Counted from the stretch's first letter, positions 7,135-22,100 are shown. The stretch is DNA of 64,000 nt from Saccharothrix carnea (GCF_003014735.1 NZ_PYAX01000006.1:124001-188000), one strand, 5' to 3'. The notes: generated by a model from the sequence alone, not told the origin. A program made the numbers and translations.

Positions 7135-10100
7135 ATGGCACGCGGTGGCGGCGGCGTCGACACGAACTCGGACCCGAACTCCTCGGGGGGCAGTCAGTCG
7201 ACGCCACCGCCGCCACCCGGGCCGCGGCCGCCGGGCGGGCCGACCGGCAACTCCGGTTTCGGCATGGACCCGACGTCGATGGAAGGGCTGCAGAAGCGGG
7301 CCGGTGACCTGCAGTCCCGCCTGGCGGCGATCTCCGGCGGGTTGCAGGGGCTCAAGCTCGCGCCGAACGCGCTCGGTCCGATCGGGATCGTCGCCGTGCC
7401 CGCGTTGAACAGCTCCAACGACGCCTCGGTGGAACAGGCGAACAAGGCGTCGAGCGCCATGGGCAACGTGCAGTCGGGGTTGAAGGCCACCGTCCAGACG
7501 CACGTGCAGAACGACCAGTTCAGCCGCGACCAGTTCAGCAAGATCGACCCGAACTCGAACGCCCAGCGGCCGCCGGGTTCGCCGGGCTCCGGCCCGATCG
7601 GCGCGAAGGGACCAGGCGGGCCTGCCGTCGCGCCGATCACCAACGTGCCGGGCGCCACCGGACCGAACGGGACCGGTGGGTCCAAGGGGCCGGGTGGGCC
7701 CGCGGTGACGCCGGTGAAGAACGTGCCCGGTGCTACCGGGCCCAACGGGACCGGCGGGCCCAAGGCGCCCGGTGGTCCCGCTGTCGCGCCGATCAAGAAC
7801 GTGCCGGGCGCTACGGGACCAGCCGGATCCGGCGGGGTCAAGGCTCCCGGAGGACCGTCTGTCGCGCCGATCACCAACGTGCCGGGCGCCAGTGGACCCA
7901 ACGGCACCGGTGGGAACAAGGCACCCGGCGGGCCTGCCGTCACGCCGATCAAGAACGTGCCGGGCGCTACGGGGCCCGCCGGTTCCGGCGGGGTCAAGGC
8001 TCCCGGCGGTGCACCGGTCTCGCCGATCGGCGGCCTTCCCGGCACGCCCGGCTCGACGTCGGGTGGGTCCAAGCCCCCGGCTTCCCCTGGCGGCTCTCCG
8101 GGCTCGCCCGGCGGTCCGGCGGTGAAGGGCGGCCCCACGCCGGGCAGCGGCCCGGTGACCGGTTCGACCACGCCGGGCGGGAACACCGCGTCCCGCACCC
8201 TCGGCGGCGGGCTGCCCGGCTCTCCCACGGTGTCGTCCCCGCCGATGGCCGGCGGCGCTCCGATGGCTCCGGGCGCCGCACCCGGTGCCGCCGGCGGCAC
8301 CGACCGTTCGAGCAAGTACACCGGCGGACCGGGCAAGGGTGTCTTCGACGCACCCAAACCACCGACCGACGCCACCATCAACAAGGCACCCGGCAGCTCG
8401 CCGTCGACGCCACCGCCCGCTCCCAAGCCGACCATCAGCACGCCCGGCGCCCCGCCCGTGAGCGCGCCGGCGGTCAACGCACCCACCGGCGGACCGGCCA
8501 CCGCGACCACGCCGACGACAACGGGCCCGAAGGCGCCACCGGTCACCGCACCATCGGTGAGCGCTCCCGCCGTGCCACCGATGGGCGGCGCTCCGATGGC
8601 TCCCGGCGCCGCACCCGGTGCCGCCGGCGGCACCGACCGTTCGAGCAAGTACACCGGCGGACCGGGCAAGGGCGTCTTCGACGCACCCAAGCCGCCGACC
8701 GAGGGCAACATCAACAAGGCACCCGCCACCTCGCCCTCGACACCACCACCGGCGCCGAAGCCGACCATCAGCACGCCCGGCGCCCCGCCCGTCACCACAC
8801 CGCCGGTCAGCACACCGGCCGTCAGCACACCGCCGGTCAGCACCCCTCCGCCCGGCGGCCCGACGAACAGCGCCCCGAACACCACCGCTCCGGCCTCCCC
8901 CAGCCCGAAGCCGTCCGTGAGCGCACCCCCGGTCAGCGCACCGGCCGCGCCCCCGGTTGCCGCGCCGCCGGCTGCCGCACCTCCGGCCGCGAGCCCGTCC
9001 ACGGACCGTTCGAGCAAGTTCGCCGGCGGGGCGGACAGGGGCGTCTTCGACGCACCCAAGCCGCCGACCGAGGGCAACATCAACAAGGCACCCGCCACCT
9101 CGCCCTCGACACCACCACCGGCGCCGAAGCCGACGATCAGCGCACCCCCGGCACCGAGCCCGATCAGCACACCTCCCACCGACGTCACCGCACCCAAGAC
9201 GGTCACCCCGCCGACCGCCGCCACACCGACCATCACCGCGCCTCCGGCGCCGGTCACCACACCCCCACCCGCCCCGGCGAACACCACGCCACCAAGCAAC
9301 ACCGCGACTACACCGACCACCCGCCCGGCGCCGCCCACGATCACCGCACCGCCGACCAACACCACACCTCCGGTCACCGCGCCACCTGCCGCCGCGCCAC
9401 CGGTCACCGCACCACCCGCCGCCGCGCCGCCGATCACCCCGCCGCCGGTGGCCCCGCTCCCGGCGACCAACACCAACCCACCGACCACCGCACCCACCAA
9501 CACCGCGCCTCCGGCGCCGGCCACCCCCCCCCCACCCGCCCCGGCGAACACCCGGCCCGCACCGCCGATCGCCGATCCCGCACCGCCGAGCACCACCACC
9601 CAGCCGGCCACCCGACCGGCACCGTCGAACCCCACCCCGCCGGTCGCCCCGCCACTGCCCGCGCAGCAGGCCAACACACCCGCCCCACCACCTCCGCCGC
9701 CACCGCCGCCGCCCGGCCCCGGAAACCACGCCGCACCACCACCGGCACCGCCCCTGCCCGGGTTCACCAACCACGCCCCACCACCTCCGCCGCCACCCGG
9801 CCCTGGAAACCACACCGCACCCCCGCCAGCTCCACCGCTACCGGGGTTCACCAACCAGGCCCCGCCACCCCCACCACCCCCGCCCGGCCCCGGTAACCAG
9901 ACCGCACCACCGGCACCGCCCCTGCCCGGGTCGTCGAACCCGGCCGCCCCGGCGGCACCCCAGCCGCCGGGATCCGACGCGCAGGCAACGCCGGCGCTGG
10001 TGGTCGGGATCCCGGGGACGCCCCAGTCCGACGCGGACACGAGCGCGGACACCGCCCCGGCACCGCCGTACTCGTCCCAGCGCGACAACGCCCTCAAGGA

Positions 10101-13100
10101 CGGCATCCTGAGCAGGCTGCCGGAGCCGATGCCGTCCGAGATGATGGACATCGCGGGCACGAAGGTCGACATCGGGCAGGTCAAAGCCGGCTTCGACGCG
10201 TTGTTCGGCACCCTGCGGGACAACCACGGCATCACCAAGGTCCCCGACGTGGACTCCACGTTGGTCGTGCAGCTCGACGAGCAGACCTTCGCCAAGCACT
10301 TCGCCGTGCAGATGGAACTCGACGCGGTCCTGAACAACGATTCCGACCTCACGCCCGCGCTGCTCGCGAAGCACGGCCTCGACAACCCGCGGAACGTGCT
10401 CAACGAAATCCTGTCCCCCGAGTTCATGGGCGACCTCGCCAACAACGACCCCACGGCGCAGACCCGCCTCGACACCCTGCTCAACCAGGTCGCCACGGCC
10501 AAGGTCGATCCCAAACCCGGTGCCCGCCCCGACCGGGTCGCCACCCTGGTCGACAACCACCGGGCCGAACTCGTCGAGAACACCCGCTCCAACCCGGCTC
10601 GGTCCATCAACGGCCGGGTCCTGCTCAACACCGGCCACCTCGACGGCATGGCCACGAACCCCGACCACAAGGCCGACGCCATCCGGCACCTGCTGACCCA
10701 CGAGTTCATGCACGCGAACTCGATCGGCAGTGACCGGACCTTCTCGCACCGGCACGCGGAGGGAGGTGTGTTCAGCCAGGACATCAACCCCGACGAGGCG
10801 ATGACCGAACTGCTGGCCCGCGAGATCACCGACGCCCTCGCCGAGCGCAAGGCGCAGGACAACGGCCACCAGACCCCGGAGATCCAGTACATCCAGTACG
10901 ACGACGGCAGCAACCGCTACCAGGCGAACGTCGACGCTCTCGACAACGAGCTGAACGCCGCCCCGCGGACCAGCGCGGAAGCCGCCTTCCAGTCCATGCT
11001 CGACAGCTACTTCAGGGCCGCCGACCCCGACAGCACCCCCGGGACGCGTCCCGCCCCGTCCTCCACCGACACCCACGCGACCGCCGCACCCATCCTGCCG
11101 CCGCCCAAGGGCAAGGACGTCATCACCGACGAGTCGTGGCGGCACGACAACGCCAAGACCGCCGACTGGTTCGCGCCCAGCAACCCCACGTCCCCGGACG
11201 CGTTGAAGGGCCGCCGCGACGGGGCGCACGTGAAGACCGTGAACACGGTCGTCGCCGACGTCACCACCGACAGCACGCCCAGCAGGATCAAGTCCTACCA
11301 GGGGCTGATCAACTACGACCTGCGCCGCATCGAGGTCGCGCCCGGCAAGTTCGTGCAGGACTACACGGTCAAGGTCTTCCTCAAGCCCGCCCCGAACCCG
11401 GACGCCAAGACCGGCACGAACACGGAGGCCGAGAACAAGGCCATCGCGGACGCCCAGAACAAGGCCAAGGCGGACGTCGAGCGCAAGGCCAAGGAGGGCG
11501 TCGACAAACTGCTCAACCAGGGCTTCCGCCTGCCGAGCGGCGACCAGTTCCACCTCAACCTGGAGTTCACCACCGACCCGAACGAAGCCCACACCGTCGT
11601 CGAGGTCGGCAACACCGGCACCGACCAGACGCACTGGAACCCGAACTCCAGCTCCAACGTCCTCGCCCACGAGGTCCTGCACTACCTGGGCGTCCCCGAC
11701 GAGTACAGCGACTCCACCCGCGTCTTCCTGCAGCGCCCCGGCAGCTCCGGCGTGCACCTGAACGACGGCGGCATGATGGGCACCGCCGTCCTCGGCAACG
11801 ATCCCGGCCTGCGCCCCCGCCACCTGTGGCTCGTCGAGCGCACGGCCAACAGCCAGGTCGCGGTCCCGGACACGCTGCTCAACGACCAAGGGCCCACGAT
11901 CAGGCCCCCGGCGGCGAACACTCCCCCGGCCACCACGGCGCCGGCGCCCAACCCGAACGCGGCGCCACCGGCCCCGTCCGACAGCCGGCCCGCCCCGAGC
12001 GACAACAAGCGCAAGCGTGACGACGACGGCGACGTCGAGTCCGAGGGCGCCATGGACATCGACACCGACGTCCAGGACGGGTCGAAGCGCCCGCGCACCG
12101 GCGACGTGCCCGGTTCGTCGAGCCAGGTCCCGTCTGCCCAAGTCCCGTCCACCCAGGGCATGGACCTCGACGTCGACCCGGTGACCGGCGTGACGTGGGA
12201 CACCGACGTCAACAGCCCGCTCGACCCGCCGGCCGACGCCGAGATGACCGACACCGCCACCAACGTGAACGGCCCGGTCGTCGACCTCCAGAGCGACGCG
12301 ACGACCAAGTTCAACGACAAGTTCAGGGACCTCGCGGGCGGCAGGCCGGTCCACCTGCCGACGCGGGACGGCTACCTGGCGGACCTGGAAGCGAACGTCG
12401 AGAACGACAAGCCGGTCAGCTTCGTCGTCAACGCGATCGTGCCGATCAGCGACATCGACGCGGCGTCCCTGAAGAACGTGATCGACCGGATCACGGCGGA
12501 CGCCAAGGGCATCGACGGCAAGGTCGCGTTCGTGATCGGCGTGAACACCCGGGGCGACAACAACCCGGACGCGCAGGCCGAGGTCGAGGCGAAGCTCACC
12601 GAGTTGGAAGCGGCGCTCGCGGACATCACCGACGTCCCGGTGGCGCTGACCGGCTTCACCTGGAACATGCCGTCGACGGGAAACCTGCCGTACGGCACGA
12701 TGCGCAACACGACGCTGGACAGCACGCCGTCCCAGTTCGCGATCTCGGCGTTCGCGAACAACGGCAACCACCCCTACGTCGCGGTGCAGGACTTCGACCA
12801 GGGCTCCCGCAACGTGCCCTCGGGGCAGCACATCTTCAACCACGTCATCGACAGCATGAAGGGCCCTGACGGCCTGCCGCCGTCCCGACCGCTGATGATC
12901 AGCGGCGGCTACCGGATGCCCCCCGACCTCGACGCCTGGGTCGCGGACCTGGAGGCCACGCGCGTCGCCAAGATCGCCAAGCTGCGGGAGTCCGACGACC
13001 CGGACCTCGCCAAGATCGAAGCGCTGGAGAAGGCCGGGGAGAGGCTCGCGTCCCCGGACAAGTTCAAGAACGACTTCGCCCGCGAGATCGCGCAGGACAT

Positions 13101-16100
13101 GGACGCCCGCGTCGAGCAGGCCAAGACCAGCCCGATGCTGCCGTACACGCCCGAGCCGAACCTGTTCTTCGACGGTGTCGCGCCGATGGTCGACCCGAAC
13201 GTGCGGTTCGGTGACGGCGGCGCGGAGTTCTCGATGCTCGGCCGGTCGCTGAACCACTTCTTCGCCAACGAGATCGGCACCATCTACGACCAGAAGATCG
13301 CCGACCTCGACGCGGACACCGACGTCGACATGGACGCCGACGTCACCGCGGACGACGTCGACGTGGCCGACCAGCGGGACGCCCACCTCTCGCAGCTGGC
13401 GGTCGACGCCCAGACCTACAGTCACCCGATCAGGACCCAGGCGTTCATCTCGGACTTCAAGGGCGGCGCGATCGAGACGGACCTGACGCGCATCGCGCTC
13501 CGCTACGCCGAGAAGGGCACGGTCCCCCAGTCGCACGCACCGCTGGGCGGTGTCGCGGACCGCTTCTTCGACACGAAGGACGACAAGCGCGGCACGAGCC
13601 TGGGCGGCTTCCGGGACAAGTTCCCGAAGCTCGCCGGCATCAACCGCGACCCCACGAACCTCGCGGCCGACCCGAACCCCAAGCTGAACCCGAACCCCGA
13701 GCTGACGGCGCCGCCCATCGGGAACCCGACCGCGCCGCCGCCCGAGCCCTCGACCGCGCCCCAGTTCAAGGAGGTCGCCAAGGTCGTCAAGGACTTGGGC
13801 GTCGGTCGCGGGCACGACATCGACCAGTCGATGTCCGCGCCGGTGCCGGGCCACCCCGGCGTGACGGCGGGTCTGGACCAGAGCAGCCGGATCGTCAAGA
13901 CCGCCGCGGGCGTCAACACCGCGATGTCCGGCCCGGAAGCGTCGATGCAGCGCAGGTTCGGGGCGATGAACAACATCGCGAACCTGCCCTCGACGCGACC
14001 GCCCGCCCCGAACGGCCTGTACGACGCGGTGGGCAAGGCGCAGGGCGTCGACCCGGCGCAACTGCGCGACGACGTGACCGGTTACGTGGCGTCCCTGAGT
14101 GCCGACCCCGGCAAGGGTCCGGGCAAGAAGGCGGCCGAGGCCGAAGTCGAGATCCGCGAGCAGCTCGCCGACTTCATCACCGACCACCCGACCACCAACG
14201 GCGACCTCGTCAACTCCGTCCTGCAGCCGGGCCCGAACGCGGAGTTCGACCCGTCCACCCTGACGGAGGACCCCGACGCGGTGTCGCGCGACGTGATGGC
14301 GGGCACCGACACCCACCCGGACGGTGGACCGGTGGAGAGCGGTCCGCTGCCCGACGTGCCGGATCCGGCGCAGGTCAGGGCCGACGCCGAGAGCGCGGCG
14401 AACGCCGACCGCATCGCCGCGCAGGCGCTCGCGACGCAGCTTCGGACGCCGATCGTGGTCCACCACCCGAGCGGCCCGCCGACGACCTACACGCCGTTCG
14501 GCAAGGACCTGCCCGCCGTGCAGCCGATCGAGGTGGACGCGGTCCAGGGCCCGAACGGCCGGAGCACCTACACGCCGCACACCGCCCCGGTGGCCGGCCC
14601 CACCGTCGTGGGCACCCGAGCGGCGCCGACACCCGACACCCTGAGCACTCCACCCGCATCGACGCCCGACAACCCCGGCACCAGGCCCGCGCCCACCCCC
14701 GACAACCCGGGCACGCGCCCCGCGCCCAGCCCCGACAACCTGGGGACGCGCCCCGCGCCGATCCCGGACAACCCGGGCACCAGGCCCGCACCAGCACCCA
14801 CCGCACCGTCGCCCGCGACCACCACGGCTGCGAACACGGCGGCTGCGAACACCACGACCGCGAACACGCCCGACCCGACGACCGGCACGCGTTCCCAGGC
14901 CGGTCACCAGCAGCCCGCCGGCCGGAGCACGCCGGGCTTCAGGAACCTCTTCAGCCGCAGCACCCCGCCGCCCGCACAACCGCCGATCCCGCTGGTGAAC
15001 GTCACCCCGGCCGGCCCGCTGCCCGCGGTGCTGCCGGGTGTGCCGCTGCCGTCGTTCTTCCAGAGCAACCAGGCGCTCGGCTCGGTCGCCGTCAACGACG
15101 TGCGCGGCGCGGACCAGGTCACGACCGCGGTGAACGGCCTCCTGCCCGCCGTGAACGGCGTGGCGCCGCAGGGCGTCGACCGCATCGGCAAGGCGCTGAA
15201 CGACAACTTCGAGTCGTTCCTCGGCAACGGCCGCACGTTCCAGGTCCAGGTGGGCAAGAACTTCTACGACGCCAACGTCACCGCGGTCCTCAACCCCGTG
15301 ACGGGCACCGGCACGGCGTCACCCGCCAAGGTCGACAGCCGGGTGGACAGCGGCGCGACCAGCACGACGACCACGAGCCTGACGACCGGCAACGACGTCT
15401 CGCTCAACGCCACCGCGAGCCAGGGCATGGGCGCGTACGGCACGGTCGGCGTGAAGACCACCCTCTCCACTCCCGTCACCGGCAACACGTCCACGACGAC
15501 CGCGCTGGACGACCGCGAGGTCCGCGGCGGTGACAGCTCGACCAAGCACGACGTGCCGGTCACGTACCGGGTCACGCTGACCGACGCGCAGGGCAACGTC
15601 GTCGGCAACACCGACGTCCACGACAACGGGACCAGCGTCGCCCTCCAGGTCCCGAACGACCTGAGCAACCTGGCGAACACCGACAACACCGCGGGCACGG
15701 TGCGTCCACCCGACGCGGAGTGGGGCGCGAAGGTCGAGCACCTCGTGCCCGAGGCGGTCACGGACATCGACGTGGACCAGGCGTTCAAGGACGTGGCGGC
15801 GAAGCTGCACCCATCGGTGACGAAGCCCGGCGCGGACGGCCGCACGGTGCTCCGCGACTTCCTCAGCGCCACGAACATCCGCGACAACCTGCACGTGATG
15901 CTGAACGGCTGGGTCACCTCGCCGAACCTGACCAGCCCGCACTCGGCGTACGGCTCGGCCGTGCAGATGAAGGCGACGCTGCTGGACGCCGAGCTCGTCG
16001 GCACGCACGGCGGCGCGCAGTTCCGGATGCACGACACGGCGACCACCAACACGGGCGTCACGGCCACCGTGGGCTCGGGTGTCGAGGTGAACGCGGCGGT

Positions 16101-19100
16101 CGGCGGCGGTGTCGGCGTGCCGGGCGTGCCGGTCGGCGCGGCGGGCGTCACGGGTTCGGCGTCCGCCAAGACCTCCGAGACCTCGTCGGCGGGCCTCACG
16201 TCGGTCAACCGCGCCGGCATGCAGGTCGGCGGGCAGACCGGCCTGTACAAGGTGACCGCGAACGTCGAGGTGCGCACGCCCAACGGCGACACGGTGACCG
16301 TCCCGGTGACCGCGCACGTGCGGCTCGGGCTGCCGGAGGCCACCGCCCACGGCCTGCCCGTGCCGGCGAACACCCAGACCGGGATCACCAAGCCGAACAC
16401 GGAGAACACCCGGTTCGAACCGCCCTACCTGGCCGAGGGCCTGGCGGCGGGCAACATCCGCGTCGGCGAGTTCACCGCGGCGAACCAGGTGCAGGCGCAG
16501 GTCGAGAACGCCCTCAAGGGCCTGCCCGGTTTCGACGGCTTCCTGCCCGAGTGGAACCGGGACACCGACCCGCGCGCGGACGGCAAGAACTTCGCCGACG
16601 TCGTGGAGATGCTGAACAACCAGCGCAAGCTCGACGCGGAGCTGTCGCCGACCGCGCTGAGGGCGAAGATGGACAGCCTGCTCGGTCCCGGCGTGCAGGT
16701 GCAGCTCAAGCGGCAGGGCTTCGCCACCAACGAGTTCGTCAACGTCACGGTCAAGGCCAAGCTGGGCGGCGCCAAGCACCTCGGCGAGGCGGACGCCCGC
16801 CAGGTGCGCGGCCTGTCCTCCTCGGCACCGAAGCTGGACAGCGCGACCACCACGACGAAGGGCTGGAGCGCGGGCGTCGAGGGCCGCGGCGGTGCGAACG
16901 TCAAGCCGGGCACCGCGTCGCTCACGCCGACCGGCAACGCGGCCGTGAAGTACAGCAGCACGACGGCGGACAAGACCACCGCCGGTCCGGTGGTGAACGA
17001 CGTGGCGCTCAACGTCGGTGACGCCAAGTCGCAGGTGTTCGCGCACGACATCGAGTTCGAGGTCGAGATCACCACGTTCAGCCGCAACCAGTCGTGGGTC
17101 AAGCGGATGACGCCGGGCTCGCCGCTGCTCCAGGTGCCGAAGGAGAAGACCGTCGTCCGGACGGTCGACCCGAAGAAGCTGCTGGACCCCGCCGCCCGCG
17201 ACAACCCGACGATCCTGCCGCAGATCAGCGGCAAGGTGCAGCTCTGGGTGCCGGACGGCTCCGCGCTCAAGACACCGTCCGCCGATTTCAAGCCGGGCGA
17301 CCCGGTGGACGGCACGCTGCCGCCGAACACCACCATCTCCACCCTGCTCAAGCCGGGCGCGACCCGCCCGCCGCGCCACGAGTGGCTGCACGTCGAGGCG
17401 GTGGCGAACGCGGAGGCGTTGCGCAACGGCGCGATCGAGCTGGTGAACGCCTCGGCGGGCGCGGACGGGTCGCTGACCGTGCCCGGCACGGAGGCGCGCA
17501 ACCAGATCGACAAGATGTTCAGCCCGGAGAACCTCAAGGCGAACCTGCGCAAGATGGCCGAGACGGGCCTGGTCACCGACAGCCTGCGGTTCGACCGCCG
17601 CGTCACCGACCGCACGGGCGCGATCGGCATGACCGTCAAGTTCGACAAGCCCAAGCTGGTGTCCATTTCGGACACCACGCCGGTCGAGACGTGGACGACC
17701 GGTGGTTTCAAGGCGGGCGACAGCGTCGCGCACGGCCAGTCGGTGGAGGGTTCGGCGGGCGTCGCGCTCGGCGGCAAGCCGAACGACACGACGCCGCAGG
17801 GCGGCGGGACGTTCAACGCCGGCGCGAAGTGGACGCCGTGGTCGAAGACCGAGACGACGGCCCGCGAGGTCGGCGGCAACGTCGACCGCAAGCTGGTCCG
17901 CCCGTCCGGTGAGCGGACCGTCCTGGTGCAGATGGACGCCGAGTTCTCGATGGTCGGCGAGAGCCGGTCGGGCAACGCGATCTACAAGGGCACGCCGCAC
18001 GCCAACGGCAAGACGGTGACCCTGCCGGGCGGCGTGTTCGTGCGGGTCAGCGAGCAGGTCGCGCGGGACATGGGCCTGTTGGAGGACGTGCCGCCGCACA
18101 CCTCGCCCGACCACGGCTCGATGCGCCCGCCCAAGCGGCTCAACCCCGGCGAACCCGGCGGGCTCGGCCTCGGCGTGGTCGACGACGTGCCGGACCTGTC
18201 ACCCGTGGTCGCGCAGCTCGCCACGGTCGTCAACCAGGACACCAGGGGCAAGCTCATCCCCGACTCGGTGCTGGACGACTCGATGCGCAACCTCCAGCGG
18301 CTGGTCGACCTGACCTCGCCGACGAGCGTCAAGGGCCTGATCGACTCCGCGGTGGACGGCGGCGTGCCGCTGCTGCTGCACAAGCCGGGCACGGTGATCG
18401 GCAAGGACACCTACCAGGTCACGCTGAGGGCCAAGGTCGGGCAGCCGAAGTTCCTGGAAGCGGTCAACGACGGCCGCGACATGGAGCACATCCTGGCCGG
18501 CTCGAACAAGGACTCCGACGCACTCACCAAGGGCACGTCCTGGGGTGTCAACGCCAGGGCGGGCGGCCAGCACCTGCCGGACGTTCAGAACGGCCAGTCG
18601 CCCGCGGTCGGTGGCGCGGTCGGCGCGAGCCTGAACTTCTCGCAGAGCAAGACCACGACCGACACCACGACCGAGCTGTTCGGCCACAAGCACACCGCCA
18701 CCGGCCCGGCCGTGCGCTACGAGGTGCCGGTCGAGTTCGAGCTGGTGGTGCACAAGGGCGACAAGGAGGTCGGCCGGGTCAAGGCCGACGAAGCGCCGAT
18801 CACCGTGCGGCTGCACGCCGACAACGTCCGCGTGGACTCGCCGGACGTGCCGGACGACCGCCGCCCGTACGGCGCGGAGGCGACCAGCCAGCCCAAGGAC
18901 GAGGCGTCCCCGGCCAAGATCGACCAGTGGCTGCGGGACGGCCTGGACGTGCCCGGCGGCGCGTCGGTCGAGGGGATGCGCGGCATCCAGGACATCCGGA
19001 TGGCGGCCATCGCGGCGCTCGAACGGGCGGGCGCGGGCAAGGGCATCACCGGCAAGGGCACCGGCTCGCTCAACTCGCTGCTGTCCACGCTCAGCTCCGA

Positions 19101-22100
19101 GACGCTCCAGTCGATGCTGCCCGGCATGACGAAGACGCCGCTGGAGGTGCCCGGCCTGCACGAGGCGACGCTGGGCAAGGCGCAGCACGCCTCCCTGAAG
19201 GTGTACGCGAAGGTGGTCGACACCCGGCTCGACTCGCTCAGCGACGGCGTCAAGCTGGAGAACCCGACCTCCACCACGCACACCACCACGTCCGAGGCGA
19301 AGCACACCCAGAGCGGGGACGTGGTCGTCGCGCCGACGGGTGGCGTGAACAAGAAGGCGGAGGACGCGCAGGGCAACCCGGACCTGGTCAACTCGGCCAA
19401 CTCCGCGTTCGCCTTCCCGGAGTTCAAGCACACCAGCGACGACTCGACCGCCGACTCGGGCGGCCCGGTCAGCGGCACGCAGCAGAACCTGAAGCCGTCC
19501 GGGCGCACCGGCCTGACGGAGTCCACCATCGTGTACCGGTTCGTCGCCGACCTCGGCAACGGCAAGGTCGGCGTCTACGACCTGACCGTGCCCGGCTCGG
19601 CGGACCTGCGGATGCCGGTGGCGGACGTGGAGGCGGCGTTGGGCCGCACCCTCCCGCCGGAACTGGCCACCGCGCAGGACGGCGTGCGGGACGCGGCGAA
19701 GGCGTGGCGCACCGCCGAGGCCGCCGTGGAGGTCGCCCGCCACCAGGCGCAGGACCTGCTCGCCGAGCGCGCCGGCGCGGACATCGAGGTCACCAACCGC
19801 GAGACCGTGCTGGACACCCGGTCGCAGGAGGCGGAGACGGCGTTCGACGCGCTGGGCCCGCACGACACCGCGGTCGACAACGCACGCAACGCCCGTGACA
19901 CGGCGGACACCGCGGTGGAGGACGCGACGACCCGCGCGGTCGACCTCGACCTCGCCTCCCGGCGGGCCGACAAGGCGCTCGGCGACGCGGCGGAGGCCGT
20001 CCGGACGTCGCAGGAGGGCGTCGAGCTGGCGGAGATCCAGGCGACGGCCGCCGACAACGCGCGTGCCCGGGCGGACCAGGCGCTGCGCGACGCCGAGGCC
20101 GCCCTGGGCCGGCACGACCGGGACAACCCGCCGAGCGCCGACCCGGAGGCCGCGCCCGACCCGGTGCGGGAGGGCTTGGTGCAGGACGTCAAGGACGCGA
20201 CCGAGGTCCGCGACAACCGGCAGGTCCAGCAGGAGAAGGCCGCGCAGGACCTGGTGACCGCCCGGCAGGAGCACCAGACCGCCCTCGACCGGCAGCAGGC
20301 GGCGGCCGACGTGGCCACGGATGCCAGGGCGGCCGCGGACCAGGCCAAGACCGACCTGGAGGCGGCCGAGCGCACGGCCACCGACGCCGGTCACGACTTC
20401 GACGCGGCCAACGACCTGCTCCGCGAGGCCCGCGCCAACGCCCGCCAGGCCGAGCAGGCACGGCAGACGGCCGAGCGGGAGCACCAGCAGGCCGTGCGGG
20501 ACCGCGCGGACCTGGAGACGCGGATCACCGACGCCCAGGCCGACCTGGCGCGGAAGCAGGACGTCGCCGACGTCCGGCAGGCGAGCTGGTGGAACGCCAA
20601 GACCGCGGCCGACCGGCAGCTGGCGGCATTCAACGCCCCACCGGGCAACACACCGCCCGCCGGCACGCCGGCCACGACCGCCACCTCGTCCACCAACGCA
20701 CCTCCGCCCGACCCCGCAACCACCGCACCCGGGCCGAGCTCGCCGTCCGTGCCGCCGCCCGGCGTGCAGACCTTCGGGGCGCCGGCGGCCACCGCCACGA
20801 GCACCTTCGGCGCACCCGTCGCGAGCGGCACGCCCACCGCGAGCACGTCGACGCCGAGCACGTCGACCACGCCGAGCGCCACCGCCCAGCGTGACGCCGA
20901 CGCCGCCGCCCTGGCCGCGCGGCACCAGTCCGAGCGGACCGCGGAGAGCAACGCCGTCGCGGCCCGCCAACTGGCCGAGAAGCAGGCCGCGTCCCTGGCG
21001 CTGCGGGCGAAGCAGCAGGCCGAGTACCACGCCGAGGGCGCCGCCCTGGCCGCGAAGCTCGACGCCGAACGACTCAAGGCCGAGGCGGAGCTGCTCGCCA
21101 GGCAGCAGCAGGACCGCACCAACGAGAGCAACGCGTTCGCCTCCCGGACCCAGGCCGAGCGCAATCGCGTCGCCGGCGAGCTGACGGCCAACCAGCAGGC
21201 ACACCGGCAACGGGTCGCCGCGCAGGTCCTGGCCAACCAGGAGCTGGAGCGCAACCAGGTGGAGGCGCAGATCCAGCAGCAGCTCGCCGTCGCGCCGGGC
21301 TCGTTCGACCCGAACCAGGTCCGCCAGCAGGTCCTGAACAACCAGGCGGCCGTCCAGCGCAACGTGGAGCAGCAGCTCGACAACGAGCAGGCGGCCGAGC
21401 GGCAGCGGGTCGAGCAGCAGCTGCTCGCCCGGCAGGAGAACGACCGCCTGGCCGCCGAGCACCAGCTCAACCAGCGGCAGCTCGCCGAACGGCAGCAGGC
21501 CGCGCAGCAGCTCCAGCTCAAGCAGGACGCCGAGCGCGTCAAGGCGGAGCACGATCTCAAGGCCAGGCAGCTGCTGGAGCAGAAGCAGGCCGAGGCGGCG
21601 CTCGACGCCAAGCAGGACGCCGACCGCAAGGCCTACGAGCAGCAGCTGAACGCCAGGCAGGACGCCGAGCACGCGGCCGAGCTGGCCAAGTGGCTGCCGC
21701 CGGGCACGAAGCACTTCGCCGCGTTCGCCGACGACAACGCCGCGGCCACGTGGGCGAACACGGCCTACCCCGGCCTCGCGACGGTGAACCGGACGAACTT
21801 CCAGAACAGCGTCCCCGGCCACGACGTCAACTGCACGAACTGCGTGATCGCCACCCACGAGACGCTGCACGGCCGACCGGTCGCGGCGCCTCCGCTGCCC
21901 GCACCGGCCCAGGGCACGTACCTGGAGAACACCTTCAAGTCGACGTTCCAGACCGTCGGGAGCTACCACGAGGTGGTCGACTACCTGGCCGCGCAGCCCG
22001 GCAGGCACGTCAGCATCGGCATCACCCGCGCCGACGGCACCGGGCACGTCTTCAACGCCTGGAACGACGGCGGCGACCTCACGTTCTTCGACTCGCAGAA

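Noticed and set aside
5275-9813. A 1,512-codon open frame on the minus strand, opposite the toxin operon
   Set aside because: It is Arg/Gly-rich low-complexity sequence mirroring the Pro/Gly-rich toxin and the WXG-type gene. It has no ribosome-binding site and is explained by high third-position GC on the plus strand.
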